This document shows, in pieces, positions 24,958 through 34,669 of a DNA stretch of 61,297 bases. Under the pieces are notes generated by a model, which was not told the origin of the DNA, made no database searches, and saw only the letters and a list, made by a program, of their open reading frames with translations. The stretch is from Balneolales bacterium (GTDB lineage Bacteria; Bacteroidota; Rhodothermia; Balneolales; Natronogracilivirgulaceae), in NCBI GenBank assembly GCA_007132975.1, contig SLNO01000012.1, forward strand, positions 1-61,297. Direction: 5' to 3'. How positions within the stretch are numbered: position 1 is the first letter of the stretch; each line of letters starts with the position of its first letter. A program made the position numbers and the translations under genes.

Positions 24958-26375
24958 TGAACCCTCTGGTACCGGAATTCCTTGCCGATTATCTGCCGAC
25001 GCTGATCCAGCTCTCGTACCTGGTGGCGGCCGTCCTCTTCATCCTTGGGCTCAAACGGCTTTCATCACCGGCCACGGCCCGCTCCGGCAACCGCATGGCG
25101 GCCCTGGCCATGCTCATTGGCGTGGCGGTGACCCTCTTTGACCGTGAAATCGTCTCCTTCCAGTACATCGTTGCCGGGATCCTGATCGGGGCGGTCATCG
25201 GCGCCGTGCTGGCGCGGAAAGTTAAGATGACTTCCATGCCGGAGCTGGTCTCCATGTTCAACGGCTTCGGCGGCATCGCATCGGCACTCGTGGCCAGTGG
25301 TGAATACTTCCGCATTGCCCCGGCGGTGTTCCAGCCCGAGGAGCTGGCCGCCCTGTCCATCTCGCTGCTCGTCGGCACCATGACCTTCACCGGCAGCATG
25401 GTCGCCTTCAGCAAGCTTCGCGGCCTGATCGGCGGATCGCCCGTTATCTACCCGGGACACAAAATCGTCAGCACCCTGCTTTTTGCCGCCTTCCTCGTCT
25501 TTACTGTGCTCTTTTTCATGGATGCGGGCAACGCCTACCTCTTCCTGGCCCTGGCGGGCATCGCATTCCTGCTGGGCATCCTGATGGTGCTGCCCATCGG
25601 CGGCGCCGACATGCCCGTGGTCATATCCCTCCTTAACTCCCTGACCGGACTGGCCGCCTCGGCCACCGGCTTTGTGCTGCACAACAATCTGCTGATCATA
25701 AGCGGAACACTTGTGGGGGCGGCCGGACTCATCCTCACCCTCATCATGTGCAAGGCGATGAACCGATCGCTGGTGAATGTCGTCTTCGGCGCATTTGGAA
25801 GTGGCGGGGTGGATGCGGCCGGCGCAGCTGCGGCCAACGGCAAGACTGTCAAAGAGGTGACCGCCGGCGACCTGGCCGTTATGGCTGCCTATGCACGCAG
25901 GGTTGTCATCGTGCCCGGATATGGCCTGGCCGTTGCCCAGGCGCAGCACGCCGTTCGCGAGGTGGCGGATCTGCTCGAGAGCAAGAAGGTGGACGTGCGG
26001 TACGGGATCCATCCGGTTGCGGGACGCATGCCCGGGCACATGAACGTGCTTCTGGCCGAAGCCAACGTCCCCTATCCGCAGCTGTTCGACATGGAAGAGA
26101 TCAACAAGGAGTTCCCGAAAACCGACCTTGTTCTGGTGATCGGGGCCAATGACGTTGTAAATCCGGACGCCCGGCTGAATGCCTCCAGCCCGATCTACGG
26201 CATGCCGATCCTGAACGTGGACCAGGCGCAGAACGTCATCATCTTCAAGCGGAGCCTGAATGCCGGGTACGCGGGCATCGATAATCAGCTGTTCTACAGC
26301 GACAACAGTTATCTCTTTTTCGGGGATGCCAAACAGTCTCTTGAGCGGCTGCAAAAGGCGCTGAAAGAGCTCTGA
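24957..26375 (+). CDS. pntB: NAD(P) transhydrogenase subunit beta
   Basis: A 472-residue subunit with an N-terminal block of about eight membrane helices and a C-terminal NADP-binding domain III (VVIVPGYGLAVAQAQHAV, VRYGIHPVAGRMPGHMNVLL, LVLVIGANDVVNPDA). I choose ATG 24957, which overlaps the last base of the pntAB stop; the GTG at 24954 is an alternative start. A weak GCCCG/CGGGC hairpin follows the stop. Confidence 0.96.
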   Translation: MNPLVPEFLADYLPTLIQLSYLVAAVLFILGLKRLSSPATARSGNRMAALAMLIGVAVTLFDREIVSFQYIVAGILIGAVIGAVLARKVKMTSMPELVSMFNGFGGIASALVASGEYFRIAPAVFQPEELAALSISLLVGTMTFTGSMVAFSKLRGLIGGSPVIYPGHKIVSTLLFAAFLVFTVLFFMDAGNAYLFLALAGIAFLLGILMVLPIGGADMPVVISLLNSLTGLAASATGFVLHNNLLIISGTLVGAAGLILTLIMCKAMNRSLVNVVFGAFGSGGVDAAGAAAANGKTVKEVTAGDLAVMAAYARRVVIVPGYGLAVAQAQHAVREVADLLESKKVDVRYGIHPVAGRMPGHMNVLLAEANVPYPQLFDMEEINKEFPKTDLVLVIGANDVVNPDARLNASSPIYGMPILNVDQAQNVIIFKRSLNAGYAGIDNQLFYSDNSYLFFGDAKQSLERLQKALKEL

Positions 26376-26454
26376 GCCCGAAATAAAGCCGGGCATACTG
26401 TTCTCATCTGCGCCGTCTTTGCCCGTACCGTTGCCGCCAGTCAGTGATCGCGAA

Positions 26455-26700
26455 TCACTCGTGGGCCACTTCGCGGCTCAACACATCTGCGGCAATGAGC
26501 ACCAGGATAGAGGCAAGCAGTCCCACCGCAAGCTCCCCGCCCAGACCGGTAAAGAGGAAAATGAGTCCGCCAGACAGGGCGCCCAGAACGGCATAAGCCA
26601 TGCATGCCGCGAGCCCGGGGCCGGCGTCACCGACCAAACCCTCGTAAATCCATCCCACCACAATGCCAATGAAAACAAGAGTAACGAAAGTGCCCATCAT
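26455..26700 (-). CDS. GlsB/YeaQ/YmgE-family membrane protein
   Basis: An 81-residue, three-helix membrane protein (TLVFIGIVVGWIYEGLV, ACMAYAVLGALSGGLIFLFTG, LAVGLLASILVLIAADVL), matching the 'transglycosylase-associated' stress-response family. The function is unknown; expression under osmotic or acid stress is reported for relatives. It converges on pntB. Confidence 0.8.
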   Translation of the reverse strand: MMGTFVTLVFIGIVVGWIYEGLVGDAGPGLAACMAYAVLGALSGGLIFLFTGLGGELAVGLLASILVLIAADVLSREVAHE

Positions 26701-26825
26701 AAATCCGGTTTATATTCAGTAATTTGGGAAATGCACGCGGCGGCCCGGACAGGAAAATCGGCCATCCCGGGATGCGGTGCCTCTGAAAAGTCGCTAAAGA
26801 TACGAATATTTCGGATTTACGCGGA

Positions 26826-27911
26826 ATGGAGATCGTCAGGAAAATCATCCATATTGACATGGACGCGTTTTATGCCTCTGTTGAGCAGCGTGACGACCCT
26901 GCATTGCATGGCAAACCGGTAGTTGTCGGCGGCTCTCCTCAGGGACGCGGCGTGGTGGCTGCGGCCAGCTATGAGGCGCGGAAATTCGGCATCCGTTCCG
27001 CCATGCCGGCAGCGCATGCCCTTCGGCTCTGTCCGGAGATCGTCTTCATCCGGCCCCGCTTCGATGTCTACAAGCAGGTTTCGCTTCAAATCCGGGCCAT
27101 TTTCCACGAATACACCGACCTCGTGGAACCGCTTTCGCTGGATGAGGCCTACCTGGACGTTACCGGCAACAAAAAGGACATCCCCTCCGCCACGCTTATC
27201 GCGCGGGAAATCAAGCAGGGCATCCGAGACCGGACCGGGCTCACCGCATCCGCCGGCGTCTCCTTCAACAAATTCCTGGCCAAGATTGCCTCGGACCTGC
27301 GCAAGCCGGACGGGCTGGCCATCATCCACCCGGAAAAAGCCGCCGGGTTCATCGCCCGGCTGCCAATCGGCAAGTTTCATGGCATCGGCGCGGCCACCGA
27401 GGCCAAAATGCACCGGCTTGGCATCCGGAATGGCGCCGACCTGCTCGCGTGGTCAAAATGGGACCTCAACAAACATTTCGGCAAGGTCGGCACGTTTTAC
27501 TACAACATCGCCCGGGCCATTGACGAGCGGCCCGTGCGTACCGAGCGCATCCCGAAATCCATCGGAAAGGAGAAGACATTCACCCGGGACGTCGATTCCG
27601 TGGAGTGGCTGACCGGCTTCCTGGCCACGCTCAGCGAAAAGGTGGCCGAAAGGCTCCAGCGCGAGGAGGCCGAAGCGCGCACCGTCACCCTCAAGCTGCG
27701 CTACGACAATTTTGACAGCCTGACGCGCAGTTTCACGCCCGGCCATCTCATCTCGGACGCGCATGAAATCGCCAAAATCGCCGCACGACTATTGAAAGAA
27801 ACAGAAGCGGGCCAAAGGAAAGTGCGGCTTGTCGGGGTCACCGTATCCGGCTTTGAACGGGTGGATGGATCCGGCCGGGAGGGGCAACAGATGTCCCTGC
27901 CCCTGGAGTAA
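26826..27911 (+). CDS. dinB: DNA polymerase IV (Y family)
   Basis: A 361-residue translesion polymerase. The catalytic acidic residues lie in IHIDMDAFYASVEQRDDP and in LSLDEAYLDVTGN; the thumb and little-finger domains follow (GASVSFNKFLAKIASDLRKP-type segment, then KSIGKEKTFTRDV). It copies past damage at low fidelity. The gene stands alone. The C-terminus ends MSLPLE, close to the QLSLPL-type motif that binds the beta clamp. Confidence 0.95.
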   Translation: MEIVRKIIHIDMDAFYASVEQRDDPALHGKPVVVGGSPQGRGVVAAASYEARKFGIRSAMPAAHALRLCPEIVFIRPRFDVYKQVSLQIRAIFHEYTDLVEPLSLDEAYLDVTGNKKDIPSATLIAREIKQGIRDRTGLTASAGVSFNKFLAKIASDLRKPDGLAIIHPEKAAGFIARLPIGKFHGIGAATEAKMHRLGIRNGADLLAWSKWDLNKHFGKVGTFYYNIARAIDERPVRTERIPKSIGKEKTFTRDVDSVEWLTGFLATLSEKVAERLQREEAEARTVTLKLRYDNFDSLTRSFTPGHLISDAHEIAKIAARLLKETEAGQRKVRLVGVTVSGFERVDGSGREGQQMSLPLE

Positions 27912-28009
27912 ATCGAACTTTTTCTGCATCCGGACCAGATTATTCACCGCACATTAATTCAGCCGGCATAATCTGCTACCAGCTTTTTTACCGACCGGGC
28001 ATGCACCGG

Positions 28010-28984
28010 TTATTTCGCTTCGGTATAAATCGGGCCGGTGTCGTTTCTGACTGGGGCCAGTGTCTGGAGATAAGCGTAAATCGCTCTCAGATCTTCCTCT
28101 TTCATCCTCGCATAGGCCGCCCAGGGCATGGGGGAGTCGGGGTACACCCGTCCCGCCAGAAAGCGCGCGACAAAAGCATCCTCGGTCCAGCCATGCATGA
28201 TACCCGTTTCAGGGTCCGGCGTGAGATTCGGCGTTACATATACCATGCCAGGAGTCGATGACACCATGGGAAATCCGCCGGCATATCGCTCGCCGATGTA
28301 GGAACCGTCTTTCAGATCCCGCATGGTGTGGCAGGCCATGCATGCGGTGACATTGTTTGCCAGGTAGCCGCCATATTCGATGACGTCCAGCTCCGACGGC
28401 CGGTACCGAGGCGCATGCATACCCCAATCCACCGGACCTATCCCGAACGACATGATCGCCTTGCCAAGCAGATTGAAACTGTTGTCCGGCACCTCGTTTT
28501 CAATAGGGGGCTGGCTTCTCAGATAGGCGATGATGTCGTGCATATCCTGGTCGCTCATCAGATGGAAATCCATGAGAGGGAAAAGCGCCCGTCCCTTCTT
28601 GCTGACATTTGAGCGCAGCGCGCGTTTCAGCTCGGCATCGGAAAAGCTGCCGATGCCCGTTCTTTCGTGCGGTGTCAGATTGGGTGATGTGATACGGCCG
28701 ATTTCGAAATCCCAGTAATAACCGCCACTCAGTGGAACATATTCCCCGGCATCCAGCACGGGCCATAGTTCCTTGGCCGTATGGCAGTAGGCGCAGTGTG
28801 CCGGACCGTAAACCAGATACCGGCCATTCTCAATGGCCTCGGGCGTCAGAACCACCTGAAACGTCTCATCCAGCGGCACGTCAAAGGTCCTTTTCCATGC
28901 ATTCTGGATATAGATCAACAGTACCGCGATCAACAACAGCAAGGCCGAGACCACATAGAGTCCCCATTTGAGAAATGCCTTCAT
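28010..28984 (-). CDS. Membrane-anchored di-heme cytochrome c
   Basis: A 324-residue protein with an N-terminal anchor (LLLLIAVLLIYI) and two class I cytochrome c domains. The first heme motif is CAYCH (Cys64, Cys67, His68) and the second CMACH (Cys215, Cys218, His219). Repeated segments ITSPNLTPHERTGIGSF and VTPNLTPDPETGIMHGWTE show an internal duplication typical of the cytochromes of alcohol or aldehyde dehydrogenases and related electron carriers. It should face the periplasm. No oxidoreductase partner is adjacent. Confidence 0.9.
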   Translation of the reverse strand: MKAFLKWGLYVVSALLLLIAVLLIYIQNAWKRTFDVPLDETFQVVLTPEAIENGRYLVYGPAHCAYCHTAKELWPVLDAGEYVPLSGGYYWDFEIGRITSPNLTPHERTGIGSFSDAELKRALRSNVSKKGRALFPLMDFHLMSDQDMHDIIAYLRSQPPIENEVPDNSFNLLGKAIMSFGIGPVDWGMHAPRYRPSELDVIEYGGYLANNVTACMACHTMRDLKDGSYIGERYAGGFPMVSSTPGMVYVTPNLTPDPETGIMHGWTEDAFVARFLAGRVYPDSPMPWAAYARMKEEDLRAIYAYLQTLAPVRNDTGPIYTEAK

Positions 28985-29317
28985 ACACTTCCCTCCATTT
29001 TTTTAATCCTTTTCCCGCACATCTCCTTTGTGCCGCATCTTTAAACTTCTGTCCAGGCAAGCCAATTCAATGGCTTATCGCTAATGTAATATATTTATTC
29101 TATCTGTCAAATAGCTGATAATAAATATTATACATGTAATGTGTTGTTAATTTTCGGGATGAGAGTCTCTGTAAAGTCGTCATTCCCAGCTGGCAGGCCA
29201 TCTGTTCGCCTTTAGATGGAATGCTCCCCGAGAATCTGGCGGCGGAAAGACTCTGACGGTGGAAAGATTCTTATTGCGTAAAGAGTCCGTCGATGAAAAG
29301 AGCCAGGAGGCGAGACA
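28985..29317. other. Intergenic region downstream of lycopene cyclase and upstream of cytochrome c
   Basis: About 333 bp, AT-rich on the left (29040-29150). On the right a short imperfect repeat occurs (GGCGGAAAGACTCT at about 29240 and GGTGGAAAGATTCT at about 29260). I see no gene or clear terminator; the promoter of the cytochrome gene probably lies in the AT-rich part. Confidence 0.5.
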
Positions 29318-30514
29318 TCAGGCGCCTGTGAGAATGCGATGCTTCATGCCGTAAATTGCACGGAAAAACGGCATCCACGGCACCGAAGCCATGATGCGCA
29401 GATCCTGATCGAACCGCGTGTGTTCTTCAAGGAACCTGAGGATTCGGTCGAACCGGTTTTTGCGGAACAGTTCGCGGAATATGGTGACGGAGGTTTCCGG
29501 ATCGCGATGAAGGTTGTACAGCAGCAGCATGTCGTATACCCGGAAGCGGTATGGGGACATGATCTTGTCTGGTGGATTCTGCCCGCGGGAGAGCGCGTCG
29601 GCAATGGCCGATGTGTGATGCTGGATACGGGTGAACGTGTACCCGGTGGAGGGCTTGGTAAGGCCGCCCATCGTCCCCATATTCCATACATTTTTGCAAT
29701 AGCGGGCCGGGTACCGGCGGTCTTCCATCGGGATCACCCCTTTCTCCCTGTATTCGATTTCATAGCTGCCCGGCTCCAGGCCAAGACGCTGCGCGATATA
29801 CTGCTCCAGACCCTGGCGGTAGGCTTCGTCAGAGATCACTTCCGGCGAGAAAAGGGTGTACTCCACCAGCGCATCGCGCTTGCTGAAGGGCAGTACATAG
29901 ACAAAGGTAACACCGTTATCCTGCGGCACATCAAAGTCCATGAATGTAGCGGTGCCGGGATCGAAGAGATCCTTGTCCGTGCGGATGTGCCATCCTTCAA
30001 AATGCTGCAGAAGGGAGAGGTCCAGTTTGAGCTGGTGGAACCCCGGCGGACGCAGCGCACTCTGGAATATATGCCTGGCCGTGAACGACCCCTCCGACGA
30101 ATGCATCACCGCTGTGCCGCCTGTGGCAGAAGCTCCGCTTTCAAACTCAAAGCTATCAATATCCGCTTCAAGAAGGGTTACAGCGGGACTTCGCCGCGCC
30201 ATATCCAGTATTTTTGCGGCGTAATCGTCGCTCCGGACACAGTGGTAGCGGTAAGTCTCCAGCGTCTCTGAGAACTGCGCATCCTGAAACCGGACGGCAA
30301 GCGTGTCCCATGTATGGTGGATGAGGTCCTGAAAGGGTACATGGCGGTCATCCCAGAAACACCAGGTCTTGTCGCGCAGCGGTTTCAGCTTGCGGTCCAC
30401 CAGCAATACCCGGCTATCCTGCAGCTCCTTCCGGTGCAGAAGATTCCACACCAGGCTGAGGCCGGCCGCGCCTGCTCCGGCTATGATGAAGTCGTAATGT
30501 CGGTTTATTGCCAT
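29318..30514 (-). CDS. crtY: Lycopene beta-cyclase
   Basis: A 398-residue flavoprotein-like cyclase. The dinucleotide-binding start is YDFIIAGAGAAGLSLVWNLL, and the family signature DKTWCFWDD follows. Further typical segments are TFVYVLPFSKRDALVEYTLF, GVIPMEDRRYP and GTMGGLTKPSTGYTF. It closes the ends of lycopene to beta-carotene, using precursors from the MEP pathway (dxs is at 14150). The frame opens at 30562, but ATG 30514 directly precedes the conserved domain. It is divergent from the M28 peptidase gene. Confidence 0.92.
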   Translation of the reverse strand: MAINRHYDFIIAGAGAAGLSLVWNLLHRKELQDSRVLLVDRKLKPLRDKTWCFWDDRHVPFQDLIHHTWDTLAVRFQDAQFSETLETYRYHCVRSDDYAAKILDMARRSPAVTLLEADIDSFEFESGASATGGTAVMHSSEGSFTARHIFQSALRPPGFHQLKLDLSLLQHFEGWHIRTDKDLFDPGTATFMDFDVPQDNGVTFVYVLPFSKRDALVEYTLFSPEVISDEAYRQGLEQYIAQRLGLEPGSYEIEYREKGVIPMEDRRYPARYCKNVWNMGTMGGLTKPSTGYTFTRIQHHTSAIADALSRGQNPPDKIMSPYRFRVYDMLLLYNLHRDPETSVTIFRELFRKNRFDRILRFLEEHTRFDQDLRIMASVPWMPFFRAIYGMKHRILTGA

Positions 30515-30721
30515 TGGTGTGGGTTCTCCGGACTGGAAAAAAGCATGCCGCCAGGCCGCCATGAAATCCGCAATATCCTGGACCCTTCAATCGGAGTGCT
30601 GAATTCTGGATGCCTTAAAGATTAGCGCTCATTGCATAATCCTGAAATATACTGCTTTTGGAAATGGTTCCGGGGTGGAAAAGGTTCCTGTTACAACCGA
30701 CTCGTGAAAAACCGGCACTGC

Positions 30722-30751
30722 TTTGTTTTATCGTCGAGTATCGTATTTTTA
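30722..30751 (+). promoter_or_regulatory. Candidate promoter of the M28 peptidase gene
   Basis: TTTG at 30722-30725 and TATTTTTA at 30744-30751, 18 bp apart, approximate the Bacteroidota TTTG / TAnnTTTG promoter with one mismatch in the -7 box. It lies about 100 bp before the ATG at 30851. The rest of 30515-30850 holds nothing else that I can support. Confidence 0.35.
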
Positions 30752-30850
30752 GTGCTTCGACACATGATATTGCCACCATCCACCGCAATGTCATCTCGCA
30801 TATCCACAAGGATCACCTCATTCAACCTGAAAAAGTTTAGCCCATCAATT

Positions 30851-32248
30851 ATGTTTGCACGACGAATTCTTGCCGGACTGATTCCTGTCCTGATGCTCCT
30901 CTCCCCGAACCACTCTGTTGCTGAAACTGGCGGTGAATCCGACATCCGGAGCCAGTACGGGGAGGTTGCTGCGGAGATCATCCGCCAGGCCACATCCACA
31001 CACCGCGCCTACGACCGTCTGGCCTGGCTAAGCGATTACTACCCGCACCGGCTCAGCGGATCCCAAATGCTGGAGGATGCCATTGACTGGACACTGGCGG
31101 AACTGGAACGCGACGGCATCCCGGTGATCCGCACGCAGGATGTGGAAGTGCCCCATTGGGTACGGGGAAATGAGCATGCAAGGATGGTCCACCCTTACGA
31201 AAAAAACCTTCCGATGCTCGGCCTCGGCGGAAGCGTCCGCACGCCGGAAGAAGGCATAACCGCACAAACGATTGTGGTGGAGAGCTTTGAAGAACTAACG
31301 GAGCGCAGTGAAGAGGTGGCCGGCAAGATCGTGGTCTACAACCAGCCTTTCCATGACTACGGACAGGCGGTACAGTACCGGGTCTGGGGCGCCGAGAGGG
31401 CCGCCGAACACGGCGCGGTCGGGGCGCTCTTGCGGGCCGTATCCCCCAATTCCATGGGACACCCCCACACGGGCATGATGCGTTACTCCGGTGACGTTCC
31501 CCGGATCCCCATCGCCTCCATTTCGGCCGAGGACGCCATGCTGCTGCACCGTTTCGACCAGCGCGGCGATCCAGCCACGGTCACACTGTACATGGAAGCC
31601 ACACTCATGGATGAGCCGGCAATCTCGCGCAACGTGATCGCCGAGATCCCCGGATCCGAAAAGCCGGATGAGATCGTGGTCATCGGCGGGCATATTGACT
31701 CCTGGGATGTGGGTCACGGTGCCATGGATGACGGCAGCGGCGTGGTGGTGACATGGGAAGCCCTGCGCCTGATCCACGAAATGGGCCTGCAGCCAAAGCG
31801 CACCATCCGGCTGGTCTTATGGACAAACGAGGAGAACGGGGTGATGGGTGGACGCGCCTACCGCGACAAAGTAATCGAAAACGGAGAGCTGGAACGGCAT
31901 CAGCTGGCTTTTGAGGTGGATTTCGGCGTCTTTGAACCGTTAGGCTACGGTTTCCGGGGCTCGGAAGAAGCGTTCGAGATGCTCAAACCCATCACCGAGC
32001 TCATGTCGCCCATCGGTGGCATGCATCTGCGTGAAGGCGCTTATGGTACGGTGGATATCGGCCCGCTCTATCGCGAAGGCGTGCCTATCATGGGGTTGGA
32101 TGTGGTCACGGACAAGTATTTCTGGTACCACCATTCGCTGAAAGATACCGTGGACAAGCTTGATCCCGACGAAGTGGCCGCATGCGTGGCTGCCGTGGCC
32201 GTCATGGCTTATATCGTTGCCGACATGCCCGATCGCCTGCCCTGGTAA
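30851..32248 (+). CDS. Secreted M28-family zinc aminopeptidase
   Basis: A 465-residue protein with a signal peptide (ILAGLIPVLMLLSPNHSVAE), a PA-like insert in the middle (residues about 130-250) and an M28 catalytic core. Zinc ligands are visible in GGHIDSWDVGHGAMDDGSG and the catalytic pair in WTNEENGVMGGRAYRD; the last ligand is likely the His in YFWYHHSLKDTVDKLD. Such enzymes remove N-terminal amino acids in the periplasm or outside the cell. The frame opens at 30632, but ATG 30851 begins the signal peptide. No type IX sorting domain is present. Confidence 0.92.
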   Translation: MFARRILAGLIPVLMLLSPNHSVAETGGESDIRSQYGEVAAEIIRQATSTHRAYDRLAWLSDYYPHRLSGSQMLEDAIDWTLAELERDGIPVIRTQDVEVPHWVRGNEHARMVHPYEKNLPMLGLGGSVRTPEEGITAQTIVVESFEELTERSEEVAGKIVVYNQPFHDYGQAVQYRVWGAERAAEHGAVGALLRAVSPNSMGHPHTGMMRYSGDVPRIPIASISAEDAMLLHRFDQRGDPATVTLYMEATLMDEPAISRNVIAEIPGSEKPDEIVVIGGHIDSWDVGHGAMDDGSGVVVTWEALRLIHEMGLQPKRTIRLVLWTNEENGVMGGRAYRDKVIENGELERHQLAFEVDFGVFEPLGYGFRGSEEAFEMLKPITELMSPIGGMHLREGAYGTVDIGPLYREGVPIMGLDVVTDKYFWYHHSLKDTVDKLDPDEVAACVAAVAVMAYIVADMPDRLPW

Positions 32249-32432
32249 TGGATTGCCGTTGGAGATGATTCCGCGAAGCCACATGTAACATTGTCTTGGT
32301 AAAAATCTCCTAATGTTATCTGCCCGGCGTTTTGCTTCTTCAAGCAGCGCATTGACTTGCACTCCGCCACGGGCAGAAGCCCCGGCATTCCTGCCTCTGG
32401 TGCCTTATGCGGCTTTTTGTAAAACCGGGGAC

Positions 32433-32461
32433 ATTGATGCTTTTGTATTTACAGTATTTTG
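32433..32461 (+). promoter_or_regulatory. Candidate promoter of the first secreted paralogue
   Basis: ATTG at 32433-32436 and TATTTTG at 32455-32461, 18 bp apart, resemble a Bacteroidota-type promoter. The same CAGTATTTT word and a following T-rich stretch occur before the second paralogue (34573-34615), so the leader was duplicated with the gene. The rest of 32249-32548 holds no gene. Confidence 0.35.
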
Positions 32462-32548
32462 CACTATTTGCTTTTTTGTTACATTTACAGCAGGCACGGA
32501 GAATTATTGGGGAGCCGTGCCCCGCACTTCCAACCAATTCCATTTGCC

Positions 32549-34354
32549 ATGAAAAAAGACACCATTCCTGTCCGGCAGAAAGCCGGCTTTCGCGACAGCT
32601 ATATCCTGCCGGGATGCTTCCTGTTGCTCTTTGCAACCGGACTACTTGCAGCAACCATGCTCCAGGCGCAACCGGTGGCGTTCAGCCCCCACGGGGCGTG
32701 GCACCAGGGATCACCCACCTTGCTGGCTGCCCCTGACATTGCCATGCAGCAGGACGCCCAATCAGAACGAGACGTCCGCCGGAACGCAACTGGCTTGCGA
32801 TCCCTGAGCCCTTTTGCGCATGAAACCACACCGGTCCTGACGCGCAAAAGCCTGGCCGATTACCCTGAAGAAACGATGGATGCCGAGGAAGCCTTCGTCA
32901 TTGCCCGCGCATTCCTGGTGGAAGAGGATTCCGATGCACGTCCCGTCAATGTATACGGCGAGGACTCCAGTCTGTTCGATGGTTACATAAACGACAAAAC
33001 CACGGCAGACGCCGGGCTTGTTCCTACCGGTGAAAGCTATTTCTGGGAGGTTGCCTTCCTGAATGATGCCGACTCCCTAGTCCATTTTGTTCTGGTGGTC
33101 GATTTTGAAGTGCTCGAATTTGAGACCTACGACCTGAAGGATTTTCCACCCGAGGAACTGCCGCCCATTCCCATCAGCGAGCTCCGATCCATCCCGGATA
33201 ATTTCATCTCCAGCAAAGCGGCGCTTGCCGCTGCCCTCAGCTACGGCATGGACGAACTGCTTTTCATCACCGAGCTGGACGGCTGGTTCAACATTGACTA
33301 CAATCTTGGCGGCTTTTTCTTCGACTTCCCCGGGTTGCTGGATTCCGAGTCACCGGTATTCTGGCACGTGCTCTTCGACGGCCATGCCTGGGATGAGCAG
33401 CAGGACCGGCCCGTATGGGTGGAGGCCGACTTCCTGATCGACGCCCTGAACGGCAGCCTGCTCGGCAAACTCGTCTTTACCAGTGAAGATGATCATGAGT
33501 TCCTGGACTTCATGGATATCTATACCAAGCTTGGGAATGTGATGCTGGATGTGAACACCAATGCCTCCCTGATCCAGGCTTTCGGGCGCGAGGATGACCT
33601 GCTTCCCGACATGCCCACCGGCAAGTCAAGCGACTGGATGGGCGTCTGGTATGACGATGATGCCGAGATGGTATACATGTTTCAGACGATAAGCGGCGAC
33701 ATCTTCGCCCAGAATTTCTTCCCGCTGAGCGACATCCCCGAAGAGCAGCGTCCGCCTCCCGGGCATTTCAAGCCCATCGACCTGCGTTTCGGCTCCGAGT
33801 CTGCACTCAACACAGCAATGGACAACGGCCTGCGGCAGCAGCTTGAGCAATCCCCGTCCGGGACATCGGCACGCATCAACTATTACCTCTACAGCGGCTA
33901 CAGTGATTTCCCCGGGCTCCTTGATGAGGACTCCAACCCGTTCTGGCGCCTTGAGGTGGATGTGGAGGCCTTCAACGAACAGTGGGAGCGCGTCTACCAC
34001 CAGATTTTCAACCATCTTGTGGATGCGGTCACCGGCCAGTACATCGGCTCCGTGACAGAGACGTCGGCCGAAAACGGAAACTTTCTTCCCGGCCGCGTGA
34101 CGCTGCACCAAAACTACCCGAATCCCTTCAATCCCGTCACGCGTCTCCAGTGGGATCTCGACACCGGGCACCACGTTACGCTCTCGGTGTTCGACCTGCT
34201 TGGACGCAAGGTGGCACAACTGGCGGATGGGGCCTACCAACCGGGCACGCATTCGGTATCCTTTGATGCTTCCGCGCTTTCCAGCGGCGTTTATGTCTAT
34301 CGCCTGGAAGCCGGCGGCACCGTGCTGCATCGCAGCATGACCGTTGTGAAATAG
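32549..34354 (+). CDS. Secreted repeat protein with type IX sorting domain, paralogue 1
   Basis: A 601-residue exported protein of unknown function. ATG 32549 opens a long signal region (LPGCFLLLFATGLLAATMLQ). Residues about 110-500 contain three or four related modules with the pattern 'helix (AAL..AL..GMDE), strand, PGLLDSESPVFWHVLFD, then DALNGSLLG'; the end of each module recalls PepSY-like domains, a loose resemblance only. The last about 80 residues are a T9SS type A sorting domain (LHQNYPNPFNPVTRLQWDL, VFDLLGRKVAQL, SSGVYVYRLEAG). It probably sits on the cell surface. The next gene is a close paralogue. Confidence 0.85.
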   Translation: MKKDTIPVRQKAGFRDSYILPGCFLLLFATGLLAATMLQAQPVAFSPHGAWHQGSPTLLAAPDIAMQQDAQSERDVRRNATGLRSLSPFAHETTPVLTRKSLADYPEETMDAEEAFVIARAFLVEEDSDARPVNVYGEDSSLFDGYINDKTTADAGLVPTGESYFWEVAFLNDADSLVHFVLVVDFEVLEFETYDLKDFPPEELPPIPISELRSIPDNFISSKAALAAALSYGMDELLFITELDGWFNIDYNLGGFFFDFPGLLDSESPVFWHVLFDGHAWDEQQDRPVWVEADFLIDALNGSLLGKLVFTSEDDHEFLDFMDIYTKLGNVMLDVNTNASLIQAFGREDDLLPDMPTGKSSDWMGVWYDDDAEMVYMFQTISGDIFAQNFFPLSDIPEEQRPPPGHFKPIDLRFGSESALNTAMDNGLRQQLEQSPSGTSARINYYLYSGYSDFPGLLDEDSNPFWRLEVDVEAFNEQWERVYHQIFNHLVDAVTGQYIGSVTETSAENGNFLPGRVTLHQNYPNPFNPVTRLQWDLDTGHHVTLSVFDLLGRKVAQLADGAYQPGTHSVSFDASALSSGVYVYRLEAGGTVLHRSMTVVK

Positions 34355-34363
34355 ATGACGAGA

Positions 34364-34400
34364 ACCGGATCCTGTGGGATTTTTCCCGCATGGATCCGGT
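34364..34400. terminator. Long hairpin after paralogue 1
   Basis: ACCGGATCC and TGTGGGA (34364-34379) pair with TCCCGCA and GGATCCGGT (34384-34400) around a TTTT loop, a 16-bp stem with one bulge and one G-T pair, starting 9 nt after the stop. No T-run follows. It probably ends or protects the transcript. The rest of 34401-34669 is the duplicated leader of paralogue 2. Confidence 0.6.
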
Positions 34401-34669
34401 CATGAATTCTGAGAAAGGATGACGCGGCAGCCATTGCCATGATCGCGAAACGTCTGACCGCCCGACCGGGGCGGCTCGGGACATTGTATTATTGCAACGA
34501 TATCCGATGCATCACCTATGAGACAAATACATCATTGCAAGAGATTTACAAGGGGGCTATATCAATAATTTTCAGTATTTTATACTCTTGTTTTTTTTAT
34601 TACATTATTTCAAGGCGCGGGACAAAGTTGGGAAGGCGCGCCCGGCATATCCAACCAATACCTTCTGCC

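Noticed and set aside
25065..26396. 443-codon open frame antisense to pntB
   Set aside because: Shadow of pntB; His- and Gln-rich without motifs.
34364..34410. GGTCATGAATTCT after paralogue 1 as part of the repeat family
   Set aside because: Only one arm-like word matches; the hairpin is of a different kind.
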